A stretch of DNA of 16,401 bases from Halomonas sp. (GTDB taxonomy: Bacteria > Pseudomonadota > Gammaproteobacteria > Pseudomonadales > Halomonadaceae). A program made the translations under genes and the position numbers. Under the pieces are notes generated by a model. The model ran no database searches. It saw only the letters and a program-made list of their open reading frames with translations, and was not told the DNA's origin. This document shows positions 7,690 through 14,522 of this stretch, in pieces; position 1 is the first letter of the stretch, and the number at the start of each line of letters is the position of its first letter. The DNA lies in contig SKVX01000186.1 in NCBI GenBank assembly GCA_007129225.1, forward strand, positions 1-16,401, written 5' to 3'.

Positions 7690-8691
7690 CTATCTTTCCT
7701 TGGCAATCAGACTACACATTCTCGACGCCGCATCGGCATTCAACGCACCATCAGGTACGACTCCATCGAGTATGTGGCGAACCTGCTCTACGGTTTGCAA
7801 GGCTTGATAGCTGACTGCCTCAGGTGACATGCCGCCAATATGTGGTGTTGCGATGACGTCGCATCGCTGTGCAAGCGTTAGGGAGGGGTAGTTGTCATGA
7901 TCCTTGCCGACATCCAGTGCCGCACCAGCCAGCGAACCGGACTGCAATGCATCCTCGAGTGCCTCTTCATCGACCAGTTCTCCCCGAGAAGGGTTGATGA
8001 AGTAAGCACCGCTCTTCATGCGCTCAAAGGCAGAAGCATTCATCAGGCCAGCCGTCTCCTCGTTCGACACCGCCAGACAGATGATGAAATCGGATTGCTG
8101 CAACAGATCGTCGAACTCAACCTGCTCTACCCTGCCCACTTCGACGCTGATATATGGATCATTAACCAGAACCCTCAAGCCCATGGATTCGAGGACGGGC
8201 GCCACGGTCCTTCCAATATGGCCAAAGCCGATAATGCCGGCTGTCTTCCCGGACAATTGTTGCCCCATGACGGGCTCAGGTACACGACCATCTCGGTAGG
8301 CCAGCATGTAATCGGGGATATGGCGAGCCAGATTGACCATCTGACCAATGATCCATTCACTGACCGACAAGGAAAACCCTGGTCCAGCCCGGGTCACGAC
8401 CACACCATTTCTGGACGCGGCATCGATATCGATATTTCGAACATCCATGGCACAGCGTACTACTGCCAACAGTTTGTCGGCACGTTCGAACACAGAATCA
8501 GGGATGGGTGTTGCTCGATCTGCAACAATGATGTCGCACGACTCTGCCGCACTTAGCAGTTCGGCGTCGCTCCAGGCACTTTCCTGTTCTCTTAATGCAA
8601 GCTCACCTAGTTCAGCCAGGTTCTGGAGCGCTTTCTCGCCGTACCAGTTCTTTCTGGCGGAGGGTGTATGGGTTAGCAAAATCCGTGTCAT
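7690..8691 (-). CDS. D-isomer-specific 2-hydroxyacid dehydrogenase (SerA-like)
   Basis: 333 residues. The Rossmann fingerprint GFGHIG (155-160) shows NAD(P) binding, followed by the acidic end-of-strand residue in VNDPY (177-180). Catalytic Arg236 is in NPSRGELVDEEAL and catalytic His284 in ATPHIGG. The third residue of the usual Arg-Glu-His triad, normally Glu in a DVFxxEP-type motif, aligns here with His265 (ALDVGKDHDNYP). Known: the family interconverts 2-keto and D-2-hydroxy acids in the cytoplasm. In this cluster it may oxidise a hydroxyacid substrate or reduce a keto-acid product. It starts at ATG 8691 behind GGGAGAAAACT; that ribosome site lies in a short hairpin. It is 29 bp from the amidohydrolase gene. 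Confidence 0.88.
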   Translation of the reverse strand: MTRILLTHTPSARKNWYGEKALQNLAELGELALREQESAWSDAELLSAAESCDIIVADRATPIPDSVFERADKLLAVVRCAMDVRNIDIDAASRNGVVVTRAGPGFSLSVSEWIIGQMVNLARHIPDYMLAYRDGRVPEPVMGQQLSGKTAGIIGFGHIGRTVAPVLESMGLRVLVNDPYISVEVGRVEQVEFDDLLQQSDFIICLAVSNEETAGLMNASAFERMKSGAYFINPSRGELVDEEALEDALQSGSLAGAALDVGKDHDNYPSLTLAQRCDVIATPHIGGMSPEAVSYQALQTVEQVRHILDGVVPDGALNADAASRMCSLIAKER

Positions 8692-8698
8692 AGTTTTC

Positions 8699-8716
8699 TC
8701 CCGGCTTGATCCGGGA
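8699..8716 (-). promoter_or_regulatory. Hairpin over the ribosome binding site of the hydroxyacid dehydrogenase
   Basis: On the minus strand TCCCGG (8716-8711) pairs with CCGGGA (8704-8699) around a 6-nt loop. The right arm contains most of the GGGAG ribosome site for the ATG at 8691. It could damp translation of the dehydrogenase relative to its neighbours. The stem is only 6 bp, so the effect is uncertain. Confidence 0.35.
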
Positions 8717-8720
8717 CTCC

Positions 8721-9560
8721 TCAGGGTTGATTGAACTTGTAAAGCGCCTGGGGGTTATCTTCGAGAACATGGAGGCGAGTTATCGGATCAGGTATCCAAT
8801 CGTCCAGAATATCAAGCAGCGTACGGTCATCGAGATATCCACTCTTGAAGGCTGGATGTGGCCAGTCAGTTGCCCAGAGAAGGCGGTCCGGCCTTGCAGA
8901 GGACAACGCCTGAGCAAGGCCGGAGAAGGCTCGAAACTCATCAATCGTGGTCGCCCCCTGCAAGTAGGGAGCTGACAGCTTGACCCAGGCATTGCCACCA
9001 TTGAGCAAATCCAGTAGCTTCCTGAAACCAGTGCTCGCTAGAAAGGAATGGGGGTTCAGTAGGGCGAAATGATCCACCACAACATCACAACCGAGCCTTT
9101 CCAGACGACGATAGGATTGGATCAGTGCATCTTCAGTCAGCAGCACCTGGATATGCCATCCAAGGGGACGAATCCGTTCGGCCAATGGCTCCAGGGCATC
9201 CAGGTCCATTCCATTTTTTGCTGCCGTATTCAGTCGGATTCCGCAGACGCCAGCTCGGTTCAGTTCCAGCAGCTCCTCATCAGGTATGTCAGGAGAAATC
9301 ACGGCCACACCCTTGGCCCTGTCGCCTAACACCCTCAAGGCGTCGACCAAGCAACGATTATCAGTTCCGTAAACGCTCGGCTGAACCAGAACGCAGCGTG
9401 CTATACCAAGGCGATCCAGCATCAAGCGGTAGTCGTCAACGGTCGCTTGGGCTGGGCGATAATCGGCGGCTACATCCAGTGGATACTGTCTGGTTGGACC
9501 GAATATATGCGCATGGCAGTCACAGAGGGCGCGACCCACCATGCCGGTCGGCTGCCTCAT
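8721..9560 (-). CDS. COG3618 amidohydrolase, probable sugar-lactone hydrolase
   Basis: 279 residues of the Amidohydrolase_2 fold. Metal-site motifs visible: DCHAHIFGP with the HxH pair (H16, H18), VVDHFAL (H164) and ATDWPHP (D232). Known relatives are 2-pyrone-4,6-dicarboxylate lactonase (LigI), L-fucono-/rhamnono-lactonases and Agrobacterium D-galactarolactone isomerase, all acting on lactones of acids. In this operon, hydrolysis or isomerisation of an aldono- or aldarolactone before the IlvD/Edd dehydratase is the simplest reading (inference). Its ATG overlaps the aldolase stop by 4 nt (ATGA), indicating translational coupling. A pyrone-dicarboxylate role is less likely as no aromatic-cleavage genes are nearby. 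Confidence 0.88.
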   Translation of the reverse strand: MRQPTGMVGRALCDCHAHIFGPTRQYPLDVAADYRPAQATVDDYRLMLDRLGIARCVLVQPSVYGTDNRCLVDALRVLGDRAKGVAVISPDIPDEELLELNRAGVCGIRLNTAAKNGMDLDALEPLAERIRPLGWHIQVLLTEDALIQSYRRLERLGCDVVVDHFALLNPHSFLASTGFRKLLDLLNGGNAWVKLSAPYLQGATTIDEFRAFSGLAQALSSARPDRLLWATDWPHPAFKSGYLDDRTLLDILDDWIPDPITRLHVLEDNPQALYKFNQP

Positions 9561-10336
9561 GACCTAACTCCTGACCTGACGGCATCACAGAGGGCATCGA
9601 CCCCTTGTCGTAGCAGCCCGATGTCGGCACCCGCGGCAATGAAGGTGAATCCCATCTCACGATAGCTAACCGTGCTGTCAGCATTACCTGCGAGGATCCC
9701 AGCCGGGATGCCCTTGTCACGGGCACGGCTGCAGATATCGGCAATCGCCCGCTGCACATCGGGATGCTGAGGATTACCCAAATGCCCGAGATTGGCGGCC
9801 AAGTCAGAGGGACCGACGAAAATCCCATCCAGACCCTCCACGCCAAGGATATTATCGAGATTATCAATCGACTTTTGACTTTCAATCTGAACCACGACAC
9901 AGATCTCGTCCTGAGCGCTGGCCAAGTAATTCTTGATGCGACCGTAGTGGTTGGCACGATGGGCTACCGACACCCCCCGAACCCCATGTGGTGGATAACG
10001 CACAGCCTTGACTACCGCTTCGCAATCCTCGGCAGTCTCGACGAAGGGCACCAGAAAACTCTGGACACCGACATCCAGCAGGCGCTTGATCCAGATCGCG
10101 TCATTCCATGGGGGACGTACGACCGGGCTGGCCTGCCCACCTGTGACGGCTCTCAACAGGTGCACGACATTCGTTAAGTCATTGGGTGCATGCTCACAGT
10201 CGAGCAGGACCCAATCAGCATCAGCGAAAGCCAGGATCTCGGCCGCAACGGGGCTCGCCATGCTGCTCCACAGCCCAAGCTGAAAGTCTTTAAGCGACAG
10301 GTTCCGCTTGAAGGAGTTTTCTGGCACATCATGCAT
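9557..10336 (-). CDS. HpcH/HpaI-family class II aldolase
   Basis: 259 residues, a single (beta/alpha)8 domain. Seen: WVLLDCEHAPND with the catalytic His49, VVRPPW with the substrate-carboxylate Arg74, metal ligands Glu152 in VVVQIES and Asp178 in GIFVGPSDLA. Known relatives are HpaI (4-hydroxy-2-oxoheptanedioate), GarL (5-keto-4-deoxyglucarate) and RhmA (2-keto-3-deoxy-L-rhamnonate) aldolases, which cleave a 2-keto-4-hydroxy acid into pyruvate or a related keto acid plus an aldehyde. Here it would cleave the product of the dehydratase encoded further downstream. ATG 10336 has AAAGGA 7 nt upstream. It follows dctM by 50 bp and overlaps the amidohydrolase start by 4 nt. No aldehyde dehydrogenase accompanies it. 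Confidence 0.9.
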   Translation of the reverse strand: MHDVPENSFKRNLSLKDFQLGLWSSMASPVAAEILAFADADWVLLDCEHAPNDLTNVVHLLRAVTGGQASPVVRPPWNDAIWIKRLLDVGVQSFLVPFVETAEDCEAVVKAVRYPPHGVRGVSVAHRANHYGRIKNYLASAQDEICVVVQIESQKSIDNLDNILGVEGLDGIFVGPSDLAANLGHLGNPQHPDVQRAIADICSRARDKGIPAGILAGNADSTVSYREMGFTFIAAGADIGLLRQGVDALCDAVRSGVRS

Positions 10337-10386
10337 TATTATGTCCTTTCATGTGATTCGTTAGTTTCGGACCTGTAATTCGCAAT

Positions 10387-11676
10387 TCATCGCATCACGG
10401 CCCCGGGTATCCAGGTAGCAAGCTCCGGAACCACAAGAACAAGAAGAAGAACCAATATCAGCACAAGCACAAAAGGCCAGCAGTACTTTATGGTCTGATC
10501 ATAGGAGGTCTTGGCGATGCTCGTCGCCACGAAAAGCAGAACGGCGACAGGAGGTGTCGTTGCACCGATTTGGGTGGCCATGACAACAAGCAACCCGAAG
10601 TGGATGGGGTCGAATGCATAGGCATTCCCGATAAACACTGCAATGGGAACCATGATGACAAGAACAGCCAACGACTCCACAAACATCGTCAGGCCGATCA
10701 TTATTCCGAGGAAAATCAGGGCCGCCGCCAGCGGTGAGGGCGCAACATCAATCACGAACTGCCCGACAATTTGATTGAAGTCAAGATAAGATAGAAGATA
10801 CCCAATCGATCCGGCAGCAGCAATAATTCCAACCACCATACCCGTTGTCAGACCAGCCTTGAAAAGGATATAGGGAAGGTCACGGATTCGCACCTGCCGA
10901 TATACAAACATGCTGATGAAAAGCGCATAGACTGTGGCCACGATACCGGCCTCGGTAGCGGTAAACACCCCTCCCAGAATGCCCCCAAGTATGATGACCG
11001 GAGCCACCAGCGCGGTCCAGACATTGCGTGTTGCGCGAATAACGTTCCTTATATCGAATTTTCCTGACACGACTCGCAGTTCGGGAAAATTTTTCAAGTA
11101 CGACATCACATGGGTAACGGCCATCAAGCCGAATGCAATGGCCAGGCCCGGAAGAATACCAGAGAGGAACAGGCTACCGATCGATACTCCCGCCATGGAA
11201 CCGTAGATGATCATGGTCATGCTTGGCGGTATGATCGGGCCGATGGTACCTGAAGCTGCCGTTATTGCAGCGGCGAAACCTGGTTTATACCCTCTATCCT
11301 TCATGGTAGGGATGAGGATGGAGCCGATTGCCGAAGTATCGGCTGTCGACGAGCCTGAGACACCGGAAAACGCCATGCTCGATACTACGTTGGCATGAGC
11401 CAGGCCGCCTCTTACATGCCCGACAAGGGCATCAGAGAATTCGACCAGCTTCTGGCTCATACCACCCCGAAGCATCAGCTCCCCCGCCAGAATGAAGTAC
11501 GGCAGTGCCAGAAGGCTGAAGGAATCCAGCATACCGAACATGCGCTGAGGGAATAGGGCGGGATTCAACTCCGGTATATAAATAATGCCACCGAAACCGA
11601 TGACCCCAATAGCCAATAGGACAGGAAAACCTATCAGAATCAACAGCAACAGCAAGCCAAGAAGAATGATAAGCAT
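10387..11676 (-). CDS. dctM: TRAP transporter large permease, DctM type
   Basis: 429 residues from ATG 11676, the usual DctM length, with about 11-12 membrane segments. Family motifs are seen: FSGVSGSSTADTSAIGSI, PTMKDRGYKPGFAAA and GTIGPIIPPSMTMIIYG. Known: DctM is the Na+-coupled transport channel in the inner membrane. A longer reading would start at 11718 and overlap dctQ by 38 bp; 11676 is preferred because GGAG lies 7 nt before it and it begins 4 nt after the dctQ stop. Together with dctQ and dctP it imports the organic acid handled by the downstream enzymes. Na+ coupling suits a halophile. Confidence 0.93.
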   Translation of the reverse strand: MLIILLGLLLLLILIGFPVLLAIGVIGFGGIIYIPELNPALFPQRMFGMLDSFSLLALPYFILAGELMLRGGMSQKLVEFSDALVGHVRGGLAHANVVSSMAFSGVSGSSTADTSAIGSILIPTMKDRGYKPGFAAAITAASGTIGPIIPPSMTMIIYGSMAGVSIGSLFLSGILPGLAIAFGLMAVTHVMSYLKNFPELRVVSGKFDIRNVIRATRNVWTALVAPVIILGGILGGVFTATEAGIVATVYALFISMFVYRQVRIRDLPYILFKAGLTTGMVVGIIAAAGSIGYLLSYLDFNQIVGQFVIDVAPSPLAAALIFLGIMIGLTMFVESLAVLVIMVPIAVFIGNAYAFDPIHFGLLVVMATQIGATTPPVAVLLFVATSIAKTSYDQTIKYCWPFVLVLILVLLLVLVVPELATWIPGAVMR

Positions 11677-11680
11677 GAGG

Positions 11681-12181
11681 TTACTCCAGTGAGCCAGCTT
11701 CAACAAGTCGCTGATCAACAGGGGTTCTCAGTCGCTTGACTACCTTCCTTACTGCCACGAACATGGTATAACCACCGCTAAAGAGGAACACCGAGTAGAC
11801 ATAATGCATGGGAATGCGAAGACTTGAGCTTGTTTGGCGTTGTGCGACCTCCATGAGATCAAGTGTGTAGACAAAAATCCCGAGACCAAACAGAAACCAG
11901 ACACAATGAATCATCAACTCGAACCCGTAGTGCATTTTCGGCGGAAATCGATCGCTTATTATATTCATTCCAATGTGGGAACCATAGTTGTAGGCGATGG
12001 GAATGACAATAAACACCAGCCATATATGCGCAAACCTCTGGAACTCATGACTCCAGCCGAGAGAGCCCCCTAGCACATAGCGGTAAAATATTTGCGCAGC
12101 CCCCACGACAACCATTGCCGCAAAAATGACAGCAACAGCACTCTCCACCACTCTATCCATGGCCCTTAACAAAACATTCAT
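11681..12181 (-). CDS. dctQ: TRAP transporter small permease, DctQ type
   Basis: 166 residues from ATG 12181, chosen because AGGG lies 6 nt upstream; a GTG at 12196 would add five residues. Four membrane segments are predictable (about 10-35, 45-70, 87-110, 125-150). The family pattern SLGWSHEFQRFAHIWLVFI and the central YGSHIGMNII are visible. Known: DctQ pairs with DctM and helps dock the loaded binding protein. It is separated from dctP by a terminator-like hairpin and followed by dctM after 4 bp, so the two permease subunits are probably coupled in translation. Confidence 0.9.
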   Translation of the reverse strand: MNVLLRAMDRVVESAVAVIFAAMVVVGAAQIFYRYVLGGSLGWSHEFQRFAHIWLVFIVIPIAYNYGSHIGMNIISDRFPPKMHYGFELMIHCVWFLFGLGIFVYTLDLMEVAQRQTSSSLRIPMHYVYSVFLFSGGYTMFVAVRKVVKRLRTPVDQRLVEAGSLE

Positions 12182-12238
12182 GAGAAACCCTGCCACTCGT
12201 TATCTTGCAGCATCAGCTTGAGATGCTGTCAATGCCAG

Positions 12239-12276
12239 GAAAAATGGCCCAGACAAGCATGCACTGCCTGGACCAT
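12239..12276 (-). terminator. Terminator-like hairpin between dctP and dctQ
   Basis: On the minus strand ATGGTCCAGGCA (12276-12265) pairs with TGTCTGGGCCAT (12255-12244) as a 12-bp stem with two G-U pairs and a 9-nt loop, followed by a run of five T (12244-12240). It lies 22 nt after the dctP stop. As the permease and enzyme genes continue on the same strand, it is more likely a leaky terminator or RNA-stability element that raises binding-protein levels over the membrane subunits than the end of the operon. Confidence 0.65.
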
Positions 12277-12297
12277 TGCCTTTCCTATCTCGTAATA

Positions 12298-13287
12298 TCA
12301 GAGCTCATTACGAATAATCTGGAGGAGATCGGTGGCATTGTACTCGGCGGCCAGTTCATCCTGGACCGGAATGGCAGCCTCGCGGAAACCAGAGGTATCA
12401 ATCTCGCTGACCTCCACTCCCCTCTCCATCAGGAATTCAAACGCCTCTGCATCACGAACCGGAGTCAATGCACGATTTACATCGCTTGCAAACTTGACGG
12501 CAGCCTGCATGGTTTCCTGCTGCCCCTCACTCAGGGCCTCCCATTGTGACTGGGAACAGGCGAATACCAGAGGACCAAAAAGATGCTCGGTCAGCGCTGC
12601 ATAATTCGCCACCTCGTAGTATCCTTGAGCCCTTGTTACAGATGCTCCATGCTCATATCCATCAAGCACTCCAGTCTGCATTGAAGTATAAACCTCACCA
12701 AAATCCATGGGCACTGGATTGGCACCCATCAGTTCGATTGCAGACTCGTAGACCGGGGTTGGAATGGTGCGAATACTCAGCCCACGCAAATCGTCCGGCG
12801 AAGTCACTTTGGCATCGGCTGTGTAAACGTTCCGGTATCCCCAGCTGTTGAGGTACCCGAGCACCTTCAGCCCGGAATCCTCCAGGTCTGCGGCGATTTC
12901 CTGGCCCACTTCGCCATCAAGAACTCGGGCCACATGGTCATAGTCTTTCCACAGGAAAGGAAGATCCAGAACGGCTATTCTATCCGTAAAATTGCTCAAG
13001 ATAGCCGTACCGCTTATCATACATGTGGCACCAGACCCCAGCTGCATACCTTCATATACTTCCCGCTCTTCACCGAGAGCATTATCAGCATACACTCTGA
13101 CATTGAGGTCATTTGAGAAATCATTGACGTAGTTCTTGAAAATCCATGATGCAGTATGGATTTCTGAAGCCAAGTCTGCGGCTTGGGTATGCGCCAACCG
13201 GATATCCGTGGCACTGGCATGGGCTGCTCCCATGCTAAAGAAAGTTGCAGCAATGGTTGTTGCCAGAGCGGCACTATGCTGTCGCAT
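12298..13287 (-). CDS. dctP: TRAP transporter periplasmic solute-binding protein, DctP type
   Basis: 329 residues with a Sec signal peptide (MRQHSAALATTIAATFFSMG, cleavage likely after AHASA near residue 26). Mature part shows the DctP fold signatures: DLRGLSIRTIPTPVY with Arg173, the residue that normally clamps the ligand carboxylate, and NPVPMDFGEVYTSMQTGVLD (190-209). Known: DctP proteins bind carboxylates in the periplasm, so an acid and not a neutral sugar is the likely ligand. ATG 13287 is preceded by AGAGGA 8 nt upstream. It is the first structural gene, 74 bp after the regulator, and is followed by the hairpin at 12239-12276. The ligand cannot be named from sequence alone. Confidence 0.93.
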   Translation of the reverse strand: MRQHSAALATTIAATFFSMGAAHASATDIRLAHTQAADLASEIHTASWIFKNYVNDFSNDLNVRVYADNALGEEREVYEGMQLGSGATCMISGTAILSNFTDRIAVLDLPFLWKDYDHVARVLDGEVGQEIAADLEDSGLKVLGYLNSWGYRNVYTADAKVTSPDDLRGLSIRTIPTPVYESAIELMGANPVPMDFGEVYTSMQTGVLDGYEHGASVTRAQGYYEVANYAALTEHLFGPLVFACSQSQWEALSEGQQETMQAAVKFASDVNRALTPVRDAEAFEFLMERGVEVSEIDTSGFREAAIPVQDELAAEYNATDLLQIIRNEL

Positions 13288-13361
13288 GATTGTTTTCCTC
13301 TTACTGTTTGATGTGTAGTTGCGGGCTTATCCGCTCATGATTTGTAATTATTTCCTGCTTG

Positions 13362-14141
13362 TCATTCGCTTCCTTGCAACTGCACTCCAAGACCAGCTAC
13401 AGACACCCTGCCCTTCACCTCGTCAACTATCGACTCAAAGCCATATTGCTGGTCCGAAGAATCCAGGTGTCTGGTCATGGCTTGCCCTGCAGCAGCAACA
13501 TCACCGGCTTCAATCGCCAATAATACTGCTTCGTGCTCTTTCATTGCTTCGGCGGGACGACTATCACGGCAAGCGTCATAGTCTATTGTCAGGTTGATAA
13601 TCTCCTCGGAAAGAATCTGAATGAAGGCTGCCAACATCGGATTACCCGAAGCCTTTGCAATGGCGTTGTGAAAGGCCGAGTCTTCACTCATCGCGGGACC
13701 ACCGGCTTCGACTTTGTGGCCGTGGGCCTCCCATGTACGCCTGATCCTTGTGGCGTCTTCTTGGCTCGCCCTTTGCGCAGCCAATCGAGCAGCATTGACC
13801 TCGAGTATCTTGCGTAGCTCACTCACCACCGCCAACGGCATCTCTTCCAGCCCCAGCATGTCGCTACATAGACGGCGCAGCCCCACATTGCTGACCCCTT
13901 CGACGATGGTCCCTCGCTGAGGGTAGGTCTTGACGAGGCCATAAAACTCCAGCTTCTGGATTGCGCTACGCACATGGCCCCGCCCCACCTCGAAGCGGCT
14001 TGCAAGCTCCCTTTCCGACGGCAACTTTTCCCCGGGAAGTAGTTTCCCGTCCACCACCAGTGTCCGAATCTGTCGAGCGACCAGATCGGATAAGTCTGGC
14101 GTCCGTACGGCCTTGAACAGGTTCGTTTTTTCCATGTGCAT
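13362..14141 (-). CDS. GntR-family regulator, FadR/FCD subgroup
   Basis: 259 residues. N-terminal winged helix-turn-helix (about 16-80): VARQIRTLVVDGKLLPGEKL, PSERELASRFEVGRGHVRSA, then the wing with QRGTIVEG. C-terminal FCD ligand-binding domain with its metal ligands Asp154 and His158 (SEDSAFHNAIAKASGNPML), His203 and His225. Known: FCD regulators usually repress sugar-acid or carboxylate operons and release DNA on binding the substrate or an intermediate. It is the first gene of the cassette; a tandem operator at the predicted transcription start implies autoregulation and control of the whole operon. ATG 14141 is used; ATG 14135 two codons later is equally possible. Confidence 0.92.
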   Translation of the reverse strand: MHMEKTNLFKAVRTPDLSDLVARQIRTLVVDGKLLPGEKLPSERELASRFEVGRGHVRSAIQKLEFYGLVKTYPQRGTIVEGVSNVGLRRLCSDMLGLEEMPLAVVSELRKILEVNAARLAAQRASQEDATRIRRTWEAHGHKVEAGGPAMSEDSAFHNAIAKASGNPMLAAFIQILSEEIINLTIDYDACRDSRPAEAMKEHEAVLLAIEAGDVAAAGQAMTRHLDSSDQQYGFESIVDEVKGRVSVAGLGVQLQGSE

Positions 14142-14167
14142 ACCATGCGTGGCTAAGGGGCTATCTT

Positions 14168-14193
14168 TGGTTAACCAGATATCTGGTTAACCA
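14168..14193. promoter_or_regulatory. Tandem FadR/GntR-type operator, perfect 26-bp palindrome
   Basis: TGGTTAACCA occurs at 14168-14177 and 14184-14193, joined by GATATC, so the whole 26 bp is its own inverse complement. TGGT-n-ACCA palindromes are the usual target of FadR-subfamily GntR proteins, and such a gene lies directly downstream. The site begins about 5 nt after the predicted transcription start of that gene. Repression and autoregulation are inferred. Confidence 0.85.
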
Positions 14194-14204
14194 GTTATGT
14201 CCTA

Positions 14205-14233
14205 AACCTAGCCACACACCCGGTGCTTGTCAA
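14205..14233 (-). promoter_or_regulatory. Predicted sigma70 promoter of the gntR-TRAP-catabolic operon
   Basis: On the minus strand TTGACA (14233-14228), a 17-bp spacer, then TAGGTT (14210-14205). The start would be near 14198, immediately before the tandem operator, leaving a leader of about 57 nt to ATG 14141. The -35 box is a perfect consensus match. Confidence 0.75.
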
Positions 14234-14388
14234 TCCATTTCTCATTCTTGGAAGATCGCCAAGAGATGGAATTCCACAAGTCCTTGTTATAAAATAACTT
14301 ATTTGATTGACCCATGTTATTACGCTGCATACACAGCCAAATCTGAGGATAAGGAGGGAGAGATTTCCCGTCGCTCTGGAAGCATTAT

Positions 14389-14400
14389 CTGGTAAACCAG
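14389..14400. promoter_or_regulatory. Distal operator, same type
   Basis: CTGGTAAACCAG is a 12-bp palindrome except for its central AA and matches the tandem sites. Its centre lies about 206 bp from the nearer tandem site. It could aid repression by looping or have served a divergent gene that is now missing. No divergent gene is present between it and the DTW stop. Confidence 0.6.
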
Positions 14401-14522
14401 GATCACGGGTTCGCATGGCAGGGGAAAGCAGGAACATGAATGGGAACCAGCCGTGGGCATACAGCAGCCTGGAGTAGGCGGCCTCACTGCAGGTTAGGTG
14501 GCGTGCAGGAGCTTGAGCTGGA

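Larger units (their letters stand above)
5740..14520. other. Probable acquired catabolic cassette bounded by DTW 3'-end repeats
   Basis: Eight minus-strand genes for regulation, uptake and breakdown of a sugar-acid-like compound sit between two core blocks. The left border carries the DTW remnant, the right border the intact DTW gene in the same orientation, so the block is flanked by imperfect direct repeats (about 68% over 84 bp by hand count). Several stretches inside are visibly poorer in GC than the flanking core genes. No integrase, transposase or tRNA is present, so the entry route is inference. Confidence 0.5.
14142..14522. other. 381-bp gene-free stretch at the cassette's right edge
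   Basis: It holds the gntR promoter and its operators. An AT-rich middle (about 14270-14340) separates the tandem operator from the distal one. On the plus strand there are a perfect AAGGAGG (14351-14357) without a nearby start codon and a 13-codon mini frame, ATG 14436 to TAG 14475-14477. The last 45 bp before the DTW stop show only a short hairpin without a T-run (14514-14530). No credible protein-coding gene is visible. Confidence 0.6.

Noticed and set aside
9557..9560. Overlap of aldolase and amidohydrolase genes as a possible frameshifted fusion
   Set aside because: It is a normal ATGA stop-start overlap; both proteins have complete domains and family-typical lengths.
14307..14477. Plus-strand open frame of about 56 codons containing ATG 14415 and ATG 14436
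   Set aside because: No recognisable domain and it reads straight through the distal operator; treated as chance, with only the operator and mini frame noted.
5740..14520. Cassette as a classic integrative element or genomic island with att sites
   Set aside because: No integrase, transposase, relaxase or tRNA is present; only imperfect DTW repeats mark its ends, so it is reported as an inferred acquisition and not as a mobile element.
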